A stretch of 64,000 bases of DNA from Rothia nasimurium (GCF_928391935.1 NZ_CAKMTD010000003.1:62001-126000); one strand, 5' to 3'; positions 31,377-41,286 are shown, numbered from the stretch's first letter. Translations and numbers: made by a program. Notes: generated by a model not told the origin, from the sequence alone.

Positions 31377-32417
31377 TTAGTCCTTGAATTGGGTTCCGGC
31401 TTCGAAGACGAGGACGGGGGCGGCGACGTTTTCGCGGCGGAAGCGGGTGTTTTCGATGATGGCGACGAGGGTGCCGTCGGGGGCGAAGGCGGCAGTGAGG
31501 CCGTCGGTGGTGGGTTTGTCATGCCCACCCACTGACCCGCGCCTCGGCGCTGAGGTGCCGCTGGCCCCGTCGGTGGGGGTGATGCGTCGCCCGTTGGCCA
31601 GGTCGGTGGCTTCAGCGTTGGTGAGGGTGCGGACGGCGAAAAGGCGGCGGGCTGCCTCTTCGATGGGTAGGAGCGGGGCGGGCTGCTCTGCCTCCCGCCC
31701 GGCCACCAGGTCAGCCAGGGTGTGGGCGTCCTCAGCCCGGATCTCGCCGATGGCGGTGCGGCGCAGGGCGGTCAGGTGGGCGCCGGTTCCTAGGGCGGCC
31801 CCGAGGTCGCGGGCCAGGGCGCGAATATAGGTGCCAGCCGAGCAGACCACGGTGACGTCCAGGTCCAGGACGCTGACGCCCACCTCGTCCTCGCCCAGCT
31901 GGTAGGTGGCGGTCGCTGGGCGGGCCTCGTGCACCTCGAAGGAGTGGACGGTGATGGGGCGGGCCTCAAGTTCTACGTCTTCGCCGGAGCGGACGCGGGC
32001 GTAGGAGCGGACCCCGTCAACCTTGATAGCGGAAACAGCTGAGGGTACCTGCATAATGTCGCCGGTGAGGTGGGCGATTTCAGCGTCAATTGCCTGGTCG
32101 GTCACCGCCTCCACAGCCCCTGCGGGGGCGACGCTGGTAGCTTCGCCGTCCGCGTCGTCAGTGAGGGTGGAGACGCCCAGCCGGATAGTGGCGGTGTAGG
32201 TCTTAGTCTCCCCCACCACGTAGGTCAGCAGGCGGGTTGCCTTATTGACGCCGAGAATCAGCACACCGGTGGCCATGGGGTCGAGGGTACCTGCGTGCCC
32301 CACCTTGCGGGTCCCCGCAATCCAGCGCATCTTAGAGACAACGTCGTGGCTGGTCATCCCTGCGGGCTTATCGACAACAATGAGCCCGGACGGGCCAACG
32401 GGTGCTTTTTTAGCCAT
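31377..32417 (-). CDS. truB: tRNA pseudouridine(55) synthase
   Basis: TruB makes pseudouridine 55 in the T-loop of tRNAs. The catalytic aspartate Asp46 lies in GHAGTLDPMATG. 346 residues includes a C-terminal extension of about 50 residues compared with E. coli TruB, as in other actinobacteria. ATG directly (2 bp) after the rbfA stop. Confidence 0.95.
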   Translation of the reverse strand: MAKKAPVGPSGLIVVDKPAGMTSHDVVSKMRWIAGTRKVGHAGTLDPMATGVLILGVNKATRLLTYVVGETKTYTATIRLGVSTLTDDADGEATSVAPAGAVEAVTDQAIDAEIAHLTGDIMQVPSAVSAIKVDGVRSYARVRSGEDVELEARPITVHSFEVHEARPATATYQLGEDEVGVSVLDLDVTVVCSAGTYIRALARDLGAALGTGAHLTALRRTAIGEIRAEDAHTLADLVAGREAEQPAPLLPIEEAARRLFAVRTLTNAEATDLANGRRITPTDGASGTSAPRRGSVGGHDKPTTDGLTAAFAPDGTLVAIIENTRFRRENVAAPVLVFEAGTQFKD

Positions 32418-32419
32418 GT

Positions 32420-32857
32420 TTAGGCTTCGTCTTCCTCAGCGTCTGCGGTCTTGTAGGCGTCGGCGCCACCGGCGTATTCTGCTCCCTCACGGGCAGCGGC
32501 GATTTCAGCGTCGCGTTCCTTGGTCTTACGGAGCAGGTCTTCGATGTGGGCGGCGTTGACGGGTACTTCGTCGGGGACGAAGGTGAGGGTGGGGGTCAGG
32601 CGGGCGGTGATGTTCTTGCCAACCTCTGAACGCAGAATACCCTTGGCTGATTCGAGGGCAGCCTTGGTGGAGGCCTGCTCTTCTTCGGAGCCAAAAACGG
32701 TGTAGTAGATGGTGGCGTGCTGCAGGTCGTTGGTGACGCGGGCGTCGGTGACGGTGATAAAGCCGAGACGGGGATCCTTGATTCGACGTTCAAGGGCCTG
32801 AGCAACAATGACCTTGATGCGGTCGGCGAGGCGGGCGGCGCGTGCCGGATCTGCCAT
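32420..32857 (-). CDS. rbfA: 30S ribosome-binding factor A
   Basis: RbfA is a KH-like assembly factor for the small ribosomal subunit. Seen: RAARLADRIKVIVAQALERR at the start, RLGFITVTDARVTNDL, and LTPTLTFVPDEVP. The ATG at 32855-32857 has an AAGGAG upstream; 145 residues with an acidic tail. It is separated from infB by 183 bp holding element E. Confidence 0.95.
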   Translation of the reverse strand: MADPARAARLADRIKVIVAQALERRIKDPRLGFITVTDARVTNDLQHATIYYTVFGSEEEQASTKAALESAKGILRSEVGKNITARLTPTLTFVPDEVPVNAAHIEDLLRKTKERDAEIAAAREGAEYAGGADAYKTADAEEDEA

Positions 32858-32899
32858 GATGTTCTCCTTCTCTAGAGAGGTTTCTATGTTTAAGTGTAA

Positions 32900-33013
32900 A
32901 GGCACCCTAGGGTTCGCGGCGAAGCTGCTGGCTCGGCGGCTGGCGTGAATCGCCTTGTGAGCGAAGCGAACCAGGCGAGAGGGTCTGCAGCAAGCGCGAA
33001 CCCTAGGGTGCCT
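32900..33013. repeat. Intergenic element, copy E (divergent)
   Basis: A 114-bp element bounded by a perfect 19-bp inverted repeat (AGGCACCCTAGGGTTCGCG at 32900-32918, complement at 32995-33013). The interior (GGCTCGGCGGCTGGCGTGAA, and GTGAGCGAAGCGAA) is only loosely like the core of copies A-C, so membership rests mainly on architecture and position: it lies just past the infB stop, within the operon. Confidence 0.6.
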
Positions 33014-33040
33014 AGAAAAGGACTTAGATACTAAGTCGCT

Positions 33041-35878
33041 TTAGACGCGAGGCTTTTCCTGCATCTCCCAGGTTTCAATGACATCGCCTTCCTTGATGTC
33101 GTTGAAGGAGCCCAGGCCGATACCACACTCGTAGCCTTCGCGGACTTCGGTGGCGTCGTCCTTGAAGCGGCGCAGGGATTCGATGGTGAGGTTGTCAGCA
33201 ACAACGGCACCGTCGCGAACCAGGCGGGCCTTGGAGTTGCGCTTGATGAGGCCGGACTTGACGATGGAGCCTGCGATGTTGCCCCACTTGGAGGAGCGGA
33301 AGACTTCGCGGATTTCGGCAGAACCGAGTTCGACTTCTTCGTATTCGGGCTTGAGCATACCCTTGACGGCAGCTTCGACCTCTTCGATAGCGCGGTAGAT
33401 GACGGAGTAGAACTTCATTTCTACGCCCTCGCGTTCGGCCAGTTCTGCCACGCGCTCGGCGGGGCGGACGTTGAAGCCGATGATGATTGCGTTATCGACG
33501 GTTGCCAGGTTGACGTCGTTCTGGGTGATTGCACCGACGCCGCGGTGGATGACGCGCAGCTGGACTTCGTCGCCGCCAACCTCGATCTTCATGAGGGATT
33601 CTTCCAGGGCTTCAACAGCACCGGAGACGTCGCCCTTGATGATCAGGTTGAGGGTGTCCATCTTGCCTTCGGCAACGGCTGCGTCGAAGGATTCGAGGGT
33701 GACGCGCTTGCGACGCTTGGCCAGCTGGGCGTTGCGGTCGGCTGCTTCACGCTTTTCAGCGATCTGGCGGGCGGTGCGCTCTTCTTCGGTGGCGAGGAAG
33801 GTGTCACCTGCGCGGGGCACGGTGTTGAGGCCGAGCACCTGGACGGGGCGGGAGGGGCCGGCTTCTTCAACATTGTTGCCGTTTTCGTCGAACATGGCGC
33901 GGACGCGGCCGTAGGCGGAGCCTGCGACGATGGAGTCACCGACGCGGAGGGTACCGGACTGGACCAGGACGGTTGTGACGGCACCGCGTCCCTTGTCGAG
34001 GTTGGCTTCGATGGCGACGCCGCGGGCTTCCTTGTTGGGGTTGGCCTTGAGTTCCAGGGCGCCGTCGGCGGTCAGGGTGACGGCTGCGAGCAGTTCGTCG
34101 ATGTTCTTACCCTGGCGGGCTGAGACGTCGATGAACATGGTGTCGCCGCCGTATTCTTCGGGGACCAGGCCGTATTCGGTGAGCTGACCGCGGATCTTGT
34201 CGGGGTTAGCGCCTTCCTTATCGATCTTGTTGACGGCAACAACGATCGGTACGCCTGCGGCCTGGGCGTGGTTGAGGGCTTCAACGGTCTGGGGCATAAC
34301 GCCGTCGTCCGCTGCAACAACGAGGATGGCGATGTCGGTGACCTTAGCACCACGGGCACGCATGGCGGTGAAGGCCTCGTGACCGGGGGTGTCGATGAAG
34401 GTCAGGTAGCGCTCTTCGCCCTCGACCTCGGTGTGGATCTGGTAAGCACCGATGTGCTGGGTAATGCCGCCAGCTTCACCGTCGATGACGTTGGTGTTGC
34501 GGATGGCGTCCAGCAGGCGGGTCTTACCGTGGTCGACGTGACCCATGACGGTGACGACGGGCGGGCGAACTTCGAGGACCTCGTCGTCTTCAGCTTCTGC
34601 TTCGGCGGTGAGGTTGATGTCGAAGGATTCGAGCAGTTCGCGCTCTTCGTCCTCGGGGGAAACGATCTTGACGACGTAGCCCAGTTCGGCACCGAGCAGC
34701 TCGAAGGTTTCCTCGTCGAGGGACTGGGTCTGGGTTGCCATTTCACCCAGGTGAATGAGAACAGTCACCAGGGCTGCGGCGTTTGCGCCAATTTTTTCGG
34801 CGAAGTCCATGAGGGAGGCGCCGCGACGCATACGAATCTCGGTGGTACCGTCGCCGTGGGGTACGGCTACGCCACCGATGGTAGGCTGACGCAGCTGCTC
34901 TTCACGACGCAGGGCTGACTTGGTCTTGCCCTTCTTCTTTTTGCCGCCACCGCGCCCGAAGGCGCCCTGGGCGTTGCCACGACCGCCGCCGGGGCCACCG
35001 CGTCCGGGGCCACGGTTGAAGCCGCCGCCGTTACCGCCGCCGGGGCCACCAGCGCCGCCACGACGGGGGCCGCCGCCACCGTTACCGGCGGGGGCACCGA
35101 CGTTGCCGCTCATCTTGGTGGGCATCATGTTGGGTGAGGGGCGGTTGCCGCCACCTGCGGGGCGGGGGGCGCCTGCGCCTGCACCTGCGGGGCGGGGGGC
35201 GTTGTTACGGCCACCGGCAGGACGGGGGCCGCCAGCGCCTGCACCTGCGGGGCGGGGGGCGTTGTTACGGCCGCCAGCGGGACGGGGGCCACCTGAACGG
35301 CTGCCTTCACCGCGTTCGGGACGCTCAGAACGCTTGCCCATGCCCTGGGAGGGGGCGAAGGGGTTGTTGCCGGGGCGGGGGCCGGGCTTAGCGCCGGGCT
35401 TAGCCGCTGCGGGCTTGGGGGCTGCAGGCTTGGGGGCAGCGGGCTTGGGCGCGGCCATGCCCTGGGTGCTGGAGAAGGGGTTGTTGCCGGGGCGGGGACC
35501 TGCGGGCTTTGATGCCTCGGTCTTTTCAGCGGCGGGGCCGGGCTTGACCGCAGCGGGCTTGACCGCAGCGGGCTTGGGGGCAGCTTCTTCGGCCTTGGGG
35601 GCTGCAGTCTTGGGGGTCGCGGGCTTAGCGTCTGCAGGCTTGGGGGCCGCGGCCTTGGGGGTTGCGGGAGCTGCGGGGGTTGCCGGCTTGGCTTCAGCGG
35701 CAGGTGCTTCTGCAGCTGCGGCCTGGGGGAAGGCGGCGCGGAGTTTCTTAACTACCGGGGGTTCAAGGGTTGATGAGGCACCCTTGACGAATTCGCCGAG
35801 TTCTTGCAGTTTGGCTACTGCTTCTTTAGAGGGGATTCCGAGTTCTTTTGCGATCTCGTGAACGCGGGGCTTAGCCAC
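33041..35878 (-). CDS. infB: Translation initiation factor IF-2
   Basis: IF-2 is the GTPase that brings fMet-tRNA to the 30S subunit. The G1 motif GHVDHGKT is near residue 447, with DTPGHEAF and NKIDK following, then the C-terminal domains. The N-terminal ~340 residues are low-complexity: Ala/Pro/Lys-rich followed by Gly/Arg/Asn/Pro-rich repeats, including a 60-bp DNA repeat (35171-35280). 945 residues. GTG start at 35876-35878, with AGGAGAA upstream directly abutted by an 8-bp hairpin. Confidence 0.97.
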   Translation of the reverse strand: MAKPRVHEIAKELGIPSKEAVAKLQELGEFVKGASSTLEPPVVKKLRAAFPQAAAAEAPAAEAKPATPAAPATPKAAAPKPADAKPATPKTAAPKAEEAAPKPAAVKPAAVKPGPAAEKTEASKPAGPRPGNNPFSSTQGMAAPKPAAPKPAAPKPAAAKPGAKPGPRPGNNPFAPSQGMGKRSERPERGEGSRSGGPRPAGGRNNAPRPAGAGAGGPRPAGGRNNAPRPAGAGAGAPRPAGGGNRPSPNMMPTKMSGNVGAPAGNGGGGPRRGGAGGPGGGNGGGFNRGPGRGGPGGGRGNAQGAFGRGGGKKKKGKTKSALRREEQLRQPTIGGVAVPHGDGTTEIRMRRGASLMDFAEKIGANAAALVTVLIHLGEMATQTQSLDEETFELLGAELGYVVKIVSPEDEERELLESFDINLTAEAEAEDDEVLEVRPPVVTVMGHVDHGKTRLLDAIRNTNVIDGEAGGITQHIGAYQIHTEVEGEERYLTFIDTPGHEAFTAMRARGAKVTDIAILVVAADDGVMPQTVEALNHAQAAGVPIVVAVNKIDKEGANPDKIRGQLTEYGLVPEEYGGDTMFIDVSARQGKNIDELLAAVTLTADGALELKANPNKEARGVAIEANLDKGRGAVTTVLVQSGTLRVGDSIVAGSAYGRVRAMFDENGNNVEEAGPSRPVQVLGLNTVPRAGDTFLATEEERTARQIAEKREAADRNAQLAKRRKRVTLESFDAAVAEGKMDTLNLIIKGDVSGAVEALEESLMKIEVGGDEVQLRVIHRGVGAITQNDVNLATVDNAIIIGFNVRPAERVAELAEREGVEMKFYSVIYRAIEEVEAAVKGMLKPEYEEVELGSAEIREVFRSSKWGNIAGSIVKSGLIKRNSKARLVRDGAVVADNLTIESLRRFKDDATEVREGYECGIGLGSFNDIKEGDVIETWEMQEKPRV
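35171..35280 (-). repeat. 60-bp tandem repeat inside infB
   Basis: Two nearly identical stretches start at 35171 and 35231 (same sequence from GCGCCTGCACCTGCGGGGCG onward for about 42 bp). Period 60 bp = 20 codons, in frame, encoding [18 protein letters not shown]-type repeats. Copy number may vary between strains. Confidence 0.75.
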
Positions 35879-35887
35879 TTTTCTCCT

Positions 35888-35907
35888 GTTCTGGTTCGCA
35901 CCAGAAC
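35888..35907 (-). promoter_or_regulatory. Hairpin next to the infB ribosome-binding site
   Basis: GTTCTGGT/ACCAGAAC forms a perfect 8-bp stem with a 4-nt loop. On the mRNA it ends at the base before the infB SD sequence (AGGAGAA). It could affect initiation of infB; the role is inferred. Confidence 0.5.
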
Positions 35908-36113
35908 GGGGCGAACCTTCAGTTTGTATGAGGGGTTAGCTTCAATGAAGCTAGTTTTTTGCCGGTGGGTGAGCACAGGTAAGCACTCATTGCGCGGCAC
36001 TCATTGGTTTTCCATCAGTTTTCTGACTCGCTTTCTTACAAGTTAAGTCGTCAAACTCGTTGACTTGTTGGTTCGCCTGCTCGGTATTGTGAGCGTTGAA
36101 CCGGGCCACGGCC
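35908..36113 (-). other. ylxR-infB intergenic leader
   Basis: About 200 bp without a gene. It is AT-richer than its surroundings and may hold an internal infB promoter. A short perfect palindrome-like hairpin (GCTTCA-A-TGAAGC, near 35939) and a repeated CACTCATTG (two copies near 35986-36006) are visible. Nothing recognisable as a gene. Confidence 0.4.
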
Positions 36114-36359
36114 TTATGCTGTGATCACCAGTTCAGAGGCATCTACCCTGGCTTTGAAGGCGCGGGCTAAGGCATTCTTTTTGAGTGCTTTTGCCAGGCA
36201 GGCCTCGGTGGGGTGGAGCCAGGCTCCACGGCCGGGTAGGGTTTTGGCCGCATCGAAGACAGCACGCTGGGGTGGTGTTCCGGTGAGGGCAATTCTGATG
36301 AGGTCAGTTTGAGGTGCGGTGGTGCGACAGCCTATGCAGGTGCGGACGGGGGTGGGCAG
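36114..36359 (-). CDS. ylxR: YlxR family RNA-binding protein, probable CTG start
   Basis: Translation of the minus strand gives an 81-residue YlxR/DUF448 protein: RTCIGCR at residues 6-12, the basic middle, and [17 protein letters not shown] at 43-59. It is located between nusA and infB, its standard place. Between the upstream in-frame TAA and the RTCIGCR motif there is no ATG, GTG or TTG. The best candidate is CTG at 36357-36359 with AGGGAG seven bases upstream; ATC (36360-36362) is another. The stop is TAA (36114-36116). Because of the start, simple gene finders would miss or truncate it. Family proteins bind RNA and may be nucleoid-associated; its function is otherwise unclear. Confidence 0.85.
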   Translation of the reverse strand: MPTPVRTCIGCRTTAPQTDLIRIALTGTPPQRAVFDAAKTLPGRGAWLHPTEACLAKALKKNALARAFKARVDASELVITA

Positions 36360-36440
36360 GATTCTGCTCCCTTCTGTCTGTGGGCGTACGCTGGCGCGGG
36401 CCGGGCAGGTGCTCGGCTCTAGACCGCTGTTCTTTTACCT

Positions 36441-36456
36441 CTATAGACCAGTTTAG
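36441..36456 (-). promoter_or_regulatory. Shared motif CTAAACTGGTCTATA, copy 1
   Basis: The same 15-bp string occurs at 41272-41286 upstream of proS, and its first part (CTAAACTGGT) at 44236-44245 upstream of an LGFP-like gene. It may be a promoter -35/-10 region with TATA(A/G). Confidence 0.35.
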
Positions 36457-36474
36457 CCCCCTTACGGGGGCTAA
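36453..36474 (-). promoter_or_regulatory. Hairpin between nusA and ylxR
   Basis: A 9-bp perfect stem (TTAGCCCCC/GGGGGCTAA) with a 4-nt loop, 25 bp after the nusA stop. There is no T tract. It overlaps a shared motif (CTAAACTGGT) also found upstream of proS and an LGFP gene. Confidence 0.5.
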
Positions 36475-36498
36475 CGGTAACTATGTTAGTCAGCTCTC

Positions 36499-37527
36499 TT
36501 ATTCAGAGTCGGTGTCGGCGGCTGCGGTGGCTGCTTCTTCAGCGGCTGCCAGGGCTGCCTTGTACTTTGATTCAGAGATGATATCGATTCGCCAGCCGGT
36601 GAGCTTGGCGGCCAGGCGGGCGTTCTGGCCCTCCTTGCCGATGGCCAGGGAGAGCTGGTCGTCGGGCACGATAGCGCGGGCTGAGTAGGTCTTGCGGTCG
36701 ATCACGGTTACTTCGCGGACCTTAGCCGGTGAGAGGGCTGCGGTGATGAAGTCTTCGGGGGCCTCTGAGTGGTCGACGATGTCGATCTTCTCATTGTTGA
36801 GTTCGCCCATGACGGCGCGGACGCGGGAGCCCATTTCACCGATGCAGGAGCCCTTGGGATTAATCCCGGGCTTGGTGGCTCGAACAGCGATCTTGGTGCG
36901 GTGGCCTGCTTCACGGGCAACTGCCATGATTTCAACGGAGCCATCTGCGATTTCGGGGACCTCGTGCTCAAAGAGGCGACGCACCAGGTTGGGGTGGGAG
37001 CGGGAGAGCACGATGGAGGGACCCTTGGGGCCGCGGCGGGCTTCGAGGACGTAGGCGCGGATACGGGTGTTGTGAGTGTATCGTTCGCCGGGGACCTGCT
37101 CAGCGGTCGGCAGGACGGCCTCGAGGGTGCCCAGGTCCACATGGATCATGCGGGGGTTGGGGCCCTGCTGGATGACGCCGGAGATCAGCTGGCCTTCGCG
37201 GTCCTTGAATTCGCCGAGAACAGCGGAGTCTTGGGCGTCGCGCAGGCGCTGCTGGATGACCTGGCGGGCGGTGGAGGCGGCGATACGGCCGAAGTTGTTG
37301 GGGGTGTCGTCAAATTCGCCGATGACTTCGTCATTCTCATCGAGTTCAGGGGCGAAGATGGCGACCTTGCCGGTGGTGCGGTCGAGTTCTGCGCGGGCGC
37401 CACGGATTGCACCGGGCTGCTTCTGGTAGGCCAGCAGGATCGCGCTTTCGATCATCGGGATCAGGGTGTCGATCGAGATGTCGCGCTCTTTTTCGAGCAG
37501 GCGAAGGTTGCCCAAATCAATGTCCAT
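36499..37527 (-). CDS. nusA: Transcription termination/antitermination protein NusA
   Basis: NusA binds RNA polymerase and nascent RNA. Order: N-terminal RNAP-binding domain ([18 protein letters not shown]), S1 domain, and two KH domains ([20 protein letters not shown]; then [19 protein letters not shown]). 342 residues is the short actinobacterial form without the E. coli acidic repeats. ATG 37525-37527 has AAAAGGGG upstream. It follows rimP by 138 bp filled with three hairpins. Confidence 0.96.
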   Translation of the reverse strand: MDIDLGNLRLLEKERDISIDTLIPMIESAILLAYQKQPGAIRGARAELDRTTGKVAIFAPELDENDEVIGEFDDTPNNFGRIAASTARQVIQQRLRDAQDSAVLGEFKDREGQLISGVIQQGPNPRMIHVDLGTLEAVLPTAEQVPGERYTHNTRIRAYVLEARRGPKGPSIVLSRSHPNLVRRLFEHEVPEIADGSVEIMAVAREAGHRTKIAVRATKPGINPKGSCIGEMGSRVRAVMGELNNEKIDIVDHSEAPEDFITAALSPAKVREVTVIDRKTYSARAIVPDDQLSLAIGKEGQNARLAAKLTGWRIDIISESKYKAALAAAEEAATAAADTDSE

Positions 37528-37547
37528 GGTGGCCCCTTTTCGTGTAG

Positions 37548-37633
37548 TACGGTGCCGGGGTCTCGGGTACCCCGGCACCGTAGCGGTGTATGTGTGCGCC
37601 CCGGTGGGGGGCGCTGCTTATCGCGCTGATAAG
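37548..37633 (-). promoter_or_regulatory. Three consecutive hairpins in the rimP-nusA gap
   Basis: From nusA outward: a perfect 14-bp stem (TACGGTGCCGGGGT at 37548-37561, complement 37569-37582), a 7-bp GC stem (37596-37602 with 37608-37614), and a 6-bp stem CTTATC/GATAAG (37617-37622 with 37628-37633). The first lies just upstream of the nusA SD. They could attenuate or stabilise the operon mRNA. Confidence 0.5.
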
Positions 37634-37665
37634 TTTTGTCTGCTTCTTATTCTAGCGAGTTGTTG

Positions 37666-38265
37666 CTAGCGGTTGAATTCAATTTCCACCTTAGCGGAAG
37701 AAATTGTGCCCCAGGGGAGGGTTACGGGGTCGCGGTAGCTTTCAGGCTGGCCTTTTTTGGTTTCTTTTTTCCGGCGGACGACGGGGCCGTCCTCGGTGAC
37801 GAAGTCGAGGCGGGCCAGGTACTGTTCACCGCCTGTTTCGGTGATGTCGATGAGGCGGTCGATGGAGCGTTTCCAGTGGCGGGGTTCGGTGAGGGGGCTG
37901 GTGACACCGCGGGATGAGACTTCAAGCATGTAAGGAACATCGCCGTCGTCGGCGGCGTCCAGGGCGGTGGAGAGGGCCTGGGAGACTTCGGCGATGGTGT
38001 CCAGGGAGAGGGCGTCGGTGCGGTCTTCGGGGTAGTCCAGGACGATTTCTAGGGTGCGGTTGGCGCCGCTTCCCTTGGCGGTGAGTTTTTCGAGGACGAG
38101 GCCGAATTCGGCGATCACGATTTTTTCGATGGTCTCGCGTACCGCTTCCACGCTGACCTGGGAGCCTGCAACGGTCTTCTGGGTGATGCCTTCAGCGGCG
38201 CGGGCGGCAGCCCTGCGTTCGCGGGAGTTGGGGGCGGATTTTTTGGCGGCTTTGGGTGAGGCCAT
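37666..38265 (-). CDS. rimP: Ribosome maturation factor RimP
   Basis: RimP assists 30S assembly. The conserved core lies at about residues 125-145 (MLEVSSRGVTSPLTEPRHWK). 199 residues includes a basic N-terminal extension of ~30 residues. First gene of the rimP-nusA-ylxR-infB-rbfA-truB operon; ATG with AGAAAGAG upstream; divergent from the gene at 38444. Confidence 0.94.
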   Translation of the reverse strand: MASPKAAKKSAPNSRERRAAARAAEGITQKTVAGSQVSVEAVRETIEKIVIAEFGLVLEKLTAKGSGANRTLEIVLDYPEDRTDALSLDTIAEVSQALSTALDAADDGDVPYMLEVSSRGVTSPLTEPRHWKRSIDRLIDITETGGEQYLARLDFVTEDGPVVRRKKETKKGQPESYRDPVTLPWGTISSAKVEIEFNR

Positions 38266-38443
38266 GGGGGGGCTCTTTCTGTGGTGGTCTGCTGGTCTTG
38301 AATCGTCTCTACCCTACCACCGGCGGGTGCGGGGCTGGGCTGGTTTGTGGGCAAGGCCAAGGTCAGGACGCGATGGGCTCGGCTGGGAGGGCCGGATAGG
38401 GCAGAATTGGAGGGATACGTTTTTTATGCCTGAAAGGTACTGT

Positions 38444-39322
38444 ATGGCTGCCTCCCGTCCCCGTCCTCTGCTGGTGATTTTGGGTTCTGTGTTGGTTCTT
38501 TCCCTGTGTTTTGCGGTGGGTTTGGGCTTGTATGCAGATCAGAGGCAGAAGCAGGTACAGAGTGAGTTGGAGCCCTACCGGGCTGTTGCGGCCCAGATTC
38601 TTGCGGCCCAGCAGGCGGCCGGTGGTAGCCCGGCGGTAGCCCAGGCTGCTGATGATGCCCTGCAGGCTTTGGCCCCGGCGGCCCGCTCGGTGGAGGTGAC
38701 CCCCAAGGGATCAGTTGCTGAGCAGCTTGAGTCCAGTGTAGGGTCCCTCCTGCAGATGGCTGTCCACCAGGCGGACGACGACCTGCGCTCCCAGGCCTTC
38801 TTTGGGGCGGTGAAGCTGTGGTCAGCTGCCCAGACAGATGGCCTCATTGATACCGCCTACCCCGCTGAACTGGAGAAGCTGCAGCAGGCCCAGGACGCCA
38901 CCTGCCCGGCACCTGCTGAGGGCGCTCAGCAGGCCGGGGCGGGCCCGTCCTCCCCCAGCCTGGATTACCTCCAAGCGGCCCTACACGAGCTGGCCTACAG
39001 TTCCCAAGTCTATGCCGCCCGCTCCGGCCAGGGCTACGGCGATGTCGCAGCCCGGGCGGGTGAACTAGCTGAGGCAGCCTCTTCTTCCCTGACGGCCCTC
39101 ACCCCCGCCCTCGTCTGTGCCGACCGTCTGGCTGAAGCCGAGGCGTCCTACCCGGTGGCCACCCCCGACCAGGCAGCCGCTGAGCTGGACCGGCTGGTGC
39201 TCGCCGTCCACACCAATGCCTTAGCGGCCCTCACCGATCCCATCCTGGCTGATGCCCCCGAATCCCTTGACCTTGCCGTAGCAGCGGTCGCCCTCGACCC
39301 GTCCTACCTGCCAGCCAACTAG
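38444..39322 (+). CDS. Exported or membrane-anchored helical protein, unknown function
   Basis: A 292-residue protein that begins with basic residues then a hydrophobic helix (LLVILGSVLVLSLCFAVGLG), i.e. a signal anchor or signal peptide; the Cys there is preceded by Leu, not a proper lipobox. The remainder is alanine-rich and helical with coiled-coil-like stretches and one further Cys (ATCPAP). ATG 38444 has GAAAGG at good spacing; ATG 38426 in the same frame is possible. I do not recognise it with certainty; DUF4439-type ferritin-like proteins are sometimes found at this position in relatives. It lies between rimP (divergent) and proS (convergent). Confidence 0.65.
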   Translation: MAASRPRPLLVILGSVLVLSLCFAVGLGLYADQRQKQVQSELEPYRAVAAQILAAQQAAGGSPAVAQAADDALQALAPAARSVEVTPKGSVAEQLESSVGSLLQMAVHQADDDLRSQAFFGAVKLWSAAQTDGLIDTAYPAELEKLQQAQDATCPAPAEGAQQAGAGPSSPSLDYLQAALHELAYSSQVYAARSGQGYGDVAARAGELAEAASSSLTALTPALVCADRLAEAEASYPVATPDQAAAELDRLVLAVHTNALAALTDPILADAPESLDLAVAAVALDPSYLPAN

Positions 39323-39336
39323 GCCCAAGAAAGACT

Positions 39337-39373
39337 AAGGGCCCTGCCCCCACAATCAGGGGGCAGGGCCCTT
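39337..39373. terminator. Bidirectional terminator before proS end
   Basis: A 15-bp perfect stem (AAGGGCCCTGCCCCC with its complement) and a 7-nt loop lie between convergent stops 39322 and 39394. Confidence 0.8.
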
Positions 39374-39393
39374 GGCATGAACCGTACCGGGGG

Positions 39394-41202
39394 CTACAGG
39401 GTTGAGCCCTTGACCTCAGCTACCAGCTCAGCGACGGCGTCCTCTACGGCAACCTCGCGGGCAGCACCGCTGCGGCGGTCCTTAATCTCAACCAGGCCGT
39501 TGGCAAAGCCGCGACCCACCACCACGATGGTGGGCACACCCAGCAGCTCGGCGTCACCAAACTTCACACCGGGAGATACCTTGGGGCGGTCGTCAAACAT
39601 GACGTCCAGCCCGGCAGCTTCCAGGTCAGCCACCAGCTTCTCAGCACCTTCAGCGACCTCGTCGCCCTTGCCGGTCATCACCACGTGGACGTCGGCCGGG
39701 GCCAGGTTGCGGGGCCAGATCAGGCCCTTGTCGTCGTGGTTGCCCTCAGCAATAGCTGCCATAGCGCGGGTAACACCAATACCGTAGGAGCCCATGGTGA
39801 CGGTCTGCAGCTTGCCGTTCTGGTCCAGCACCTTCAGGCCCAGGGCCTCGGCGTACTTGCGGCCCAGGGCGAAGATGTGGCCCATTTCGATACCACGGGC
39901 AGCGATCAGGGGGCCGGAACCGTCCGGGGCCGGGTCGCCTTCACGCACCTCGCAGGCTTCAATGACGCCGTCGGCCTCGAAGTCGCGGCCCAGCACCAAG
40001 TTGTATACGTGCTTCTGGTCCTCGTTAGCGCCGGTAATCCAGGCAGAACCGGTAACGACGCGGGGGTCAACAAAGTAGGGTATGCCGGTGGCTGACTCGG
40101 CGCCCAGGAGCTTCTCGTCCAGGGTCAGGCCGGGGCCGATGTAGCCCTTGACCAGCTGCGGGAACTTCTTGAAGTCCTCCTCGCTGGCAGCCTCAACCTC
40201 AACCTCGCCGCCAACACCCAGCAGGGCGCCAACATTGACCTCAACGCGGCCCAAATCAACAGCGCGGTCGCCGGGTACACCGATAGCAACCAGCTGGCGG
40301 GTGCCGTCGGGAAGGATCACGGCCAGCACCACGTTCTTGAGGGTGTCAGCTGCGGTCCAGGGCTGGCCCTCGCGCGGGTGCAGGGCATTGGACTGGTCAA
40401 CCAGGGTTTCGATGGTCGGTGAGTCGGGGGTCAGCTCAACACTGGCAGCCGGGGTGTTGCTGGCGTCCACAGGCTCAGGCACCACGGTGGTCACGGCCTC
40501 AACGTTGGCTGCGTAACCGCCCTCGGAGCGGACGAAGGTGTCCTCGCCCACCGGGGTGGGGTGCAGGAATTCTTCAGATCGGGAGCCGCCCATAGCACCT
40601 GACTGGGCCTGAACGATCGCAATTTCAAGGCCGAGACGCTCAAAGATCTTGATGTAGGCGGCACGGTGGGCCTGGTAGGCCTCTTCCAGGCCCTCGTCGT
40701 CAACGTTGAAGGAGTAGGAGTCCTTCATGATGAACTCGCGGCCACGCAGCAGGCCGGCGCGGGGGCGGGCCTCGTCACGGTACTTGGTCTGGATCTGGTA
40801 GAGGTAGACCGGCAGGTCCTTGTAGGAGGTGTAGAGGTCCTTCACCAGGAGGGTAAACATTTCCTCGTGGGTGGGGGCCAGTAGCATGTCGGCGCCCTTG
40901 CGGTCCTTGAGTCGGAAGAGGTTGTCGCCGTATTCGTTCCAGCGGTTCGTGGCTTCGTAGGGTTCGCGGGGCAGCAGGGCCGGGAAGTGAACTTCCTGGG
41001 CACCAATGGCATTCATTTCTTCGCGAACAATGTTCTCGATCTTGCCCAGGACCTTGAGGCCCAGGGGCAACCAGGTGTAGACGCCGGGGGCTGCACGGCG
41101 AATGTAGCCTGCACGCACCAATAGTTTGTGGCTGGCGACTTCGGCGTCAACGGGGTCTTCGCGCAGGGTGCGCAGGAACAGGGTAGATAGACGCTGAACC
41201 AA
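39394..41202 (-). CDS. proS: Prolyl-tRNA synthetase (bacterial type)
   Basis: Class II synthetase charging tRNA-Pro. The N-terminal [20 protein letters not shown] and motif 2 ([16 protein letters not shown] near residue 150) identify it; it has the bacterial-type editing insertion in the middle and the anticodon-binding domain at the C-terminus. I chose TTG 41200-41202 (602 residues) because the family begins MVQRLS; the open frame extends 22 codons more with no similarity. A promoter-like motif CTAAACTGGTCTATA is 70-84 bp upstream. Confidence 0.95.
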   Translation of the reverse strand: MVQRLSTLFLRTLREDPVDAEVASHKLLVRAGYIRRAAPGVYTWLPLGLKVLGKIENIVREEMNAIGAQEVHFPALLPREPYEATNRWNEYGDNLFRLKDRKGADMLLAPTHEEMFTLLVKDLYTSYKDLPVYLYQIQTKYRDEARPRAGLLRGREFIMKDSYSFNVDDEGLEEAYQAHRAAYIKIFERLGLEIAIVQAQSGAMGGSRSEEFLHPTPVGEDTFVRSEGGYAANVEAVTTVVPEPVDASNTPAASVELTPDSPTIETLVDQSNALHPREGQPWTAADTLKNVVLAVILPDGTRQLVAIGVPGDRAVDLGRVEVNVGALLGVGGEVEVEAASEEDFKKFPQLVKGYIGPGLTLDEKLLGAESATGIPYFVDPRVVTGSAWITGANEDQKHVYNLVLGRDFEADGVIEACEVREGDPAPDGSGPLIAARGIEMGHIFALGRKYAEALGLKVLDQNGKLQTVTMGSYGIGVTRAMAAIAEGNHDDKGLIWPRNLAPADVHVVMTGKGDEVAEGAEKLVADLEAAGLDVMFDDRPKVSPGVKFGDAELLGVPTIVVVGRGFANGLVEIKDRRSGAAREVAVEDAVAELVAEVKGSTL

Positions 41203-41271
41203 GGGGGTTTCTCGCTTCTTTTGTGGTGAGGACGGGCCCGCCCGCCGCTGGTGCGTACAGGTGGGCATACT

Positions 41272-41286
41272 TATAGACCAGTTTAG
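41272..41286 (-). promoter_or_regulatory. Shared motif CTAAACTGGTCTATA, copy 2 (proS)
   Basis: Identical to 36441-36456 over 15 bp. Located 70-84 bp upstream of the proS start. Confidence 0.35.

Noticed and set aside
34920-35861. 313-residue plus-strand open frame, Pro/Gly/Ala-rich
   Set aside because: It is the antisense of the low-complexity infB linker, which has few stop codons on either strand.
36121-36312. 63-residue plus-strand open frame
   Set aside because: It is the antisense of ylxR, which has a clear family signature on the minus strand.
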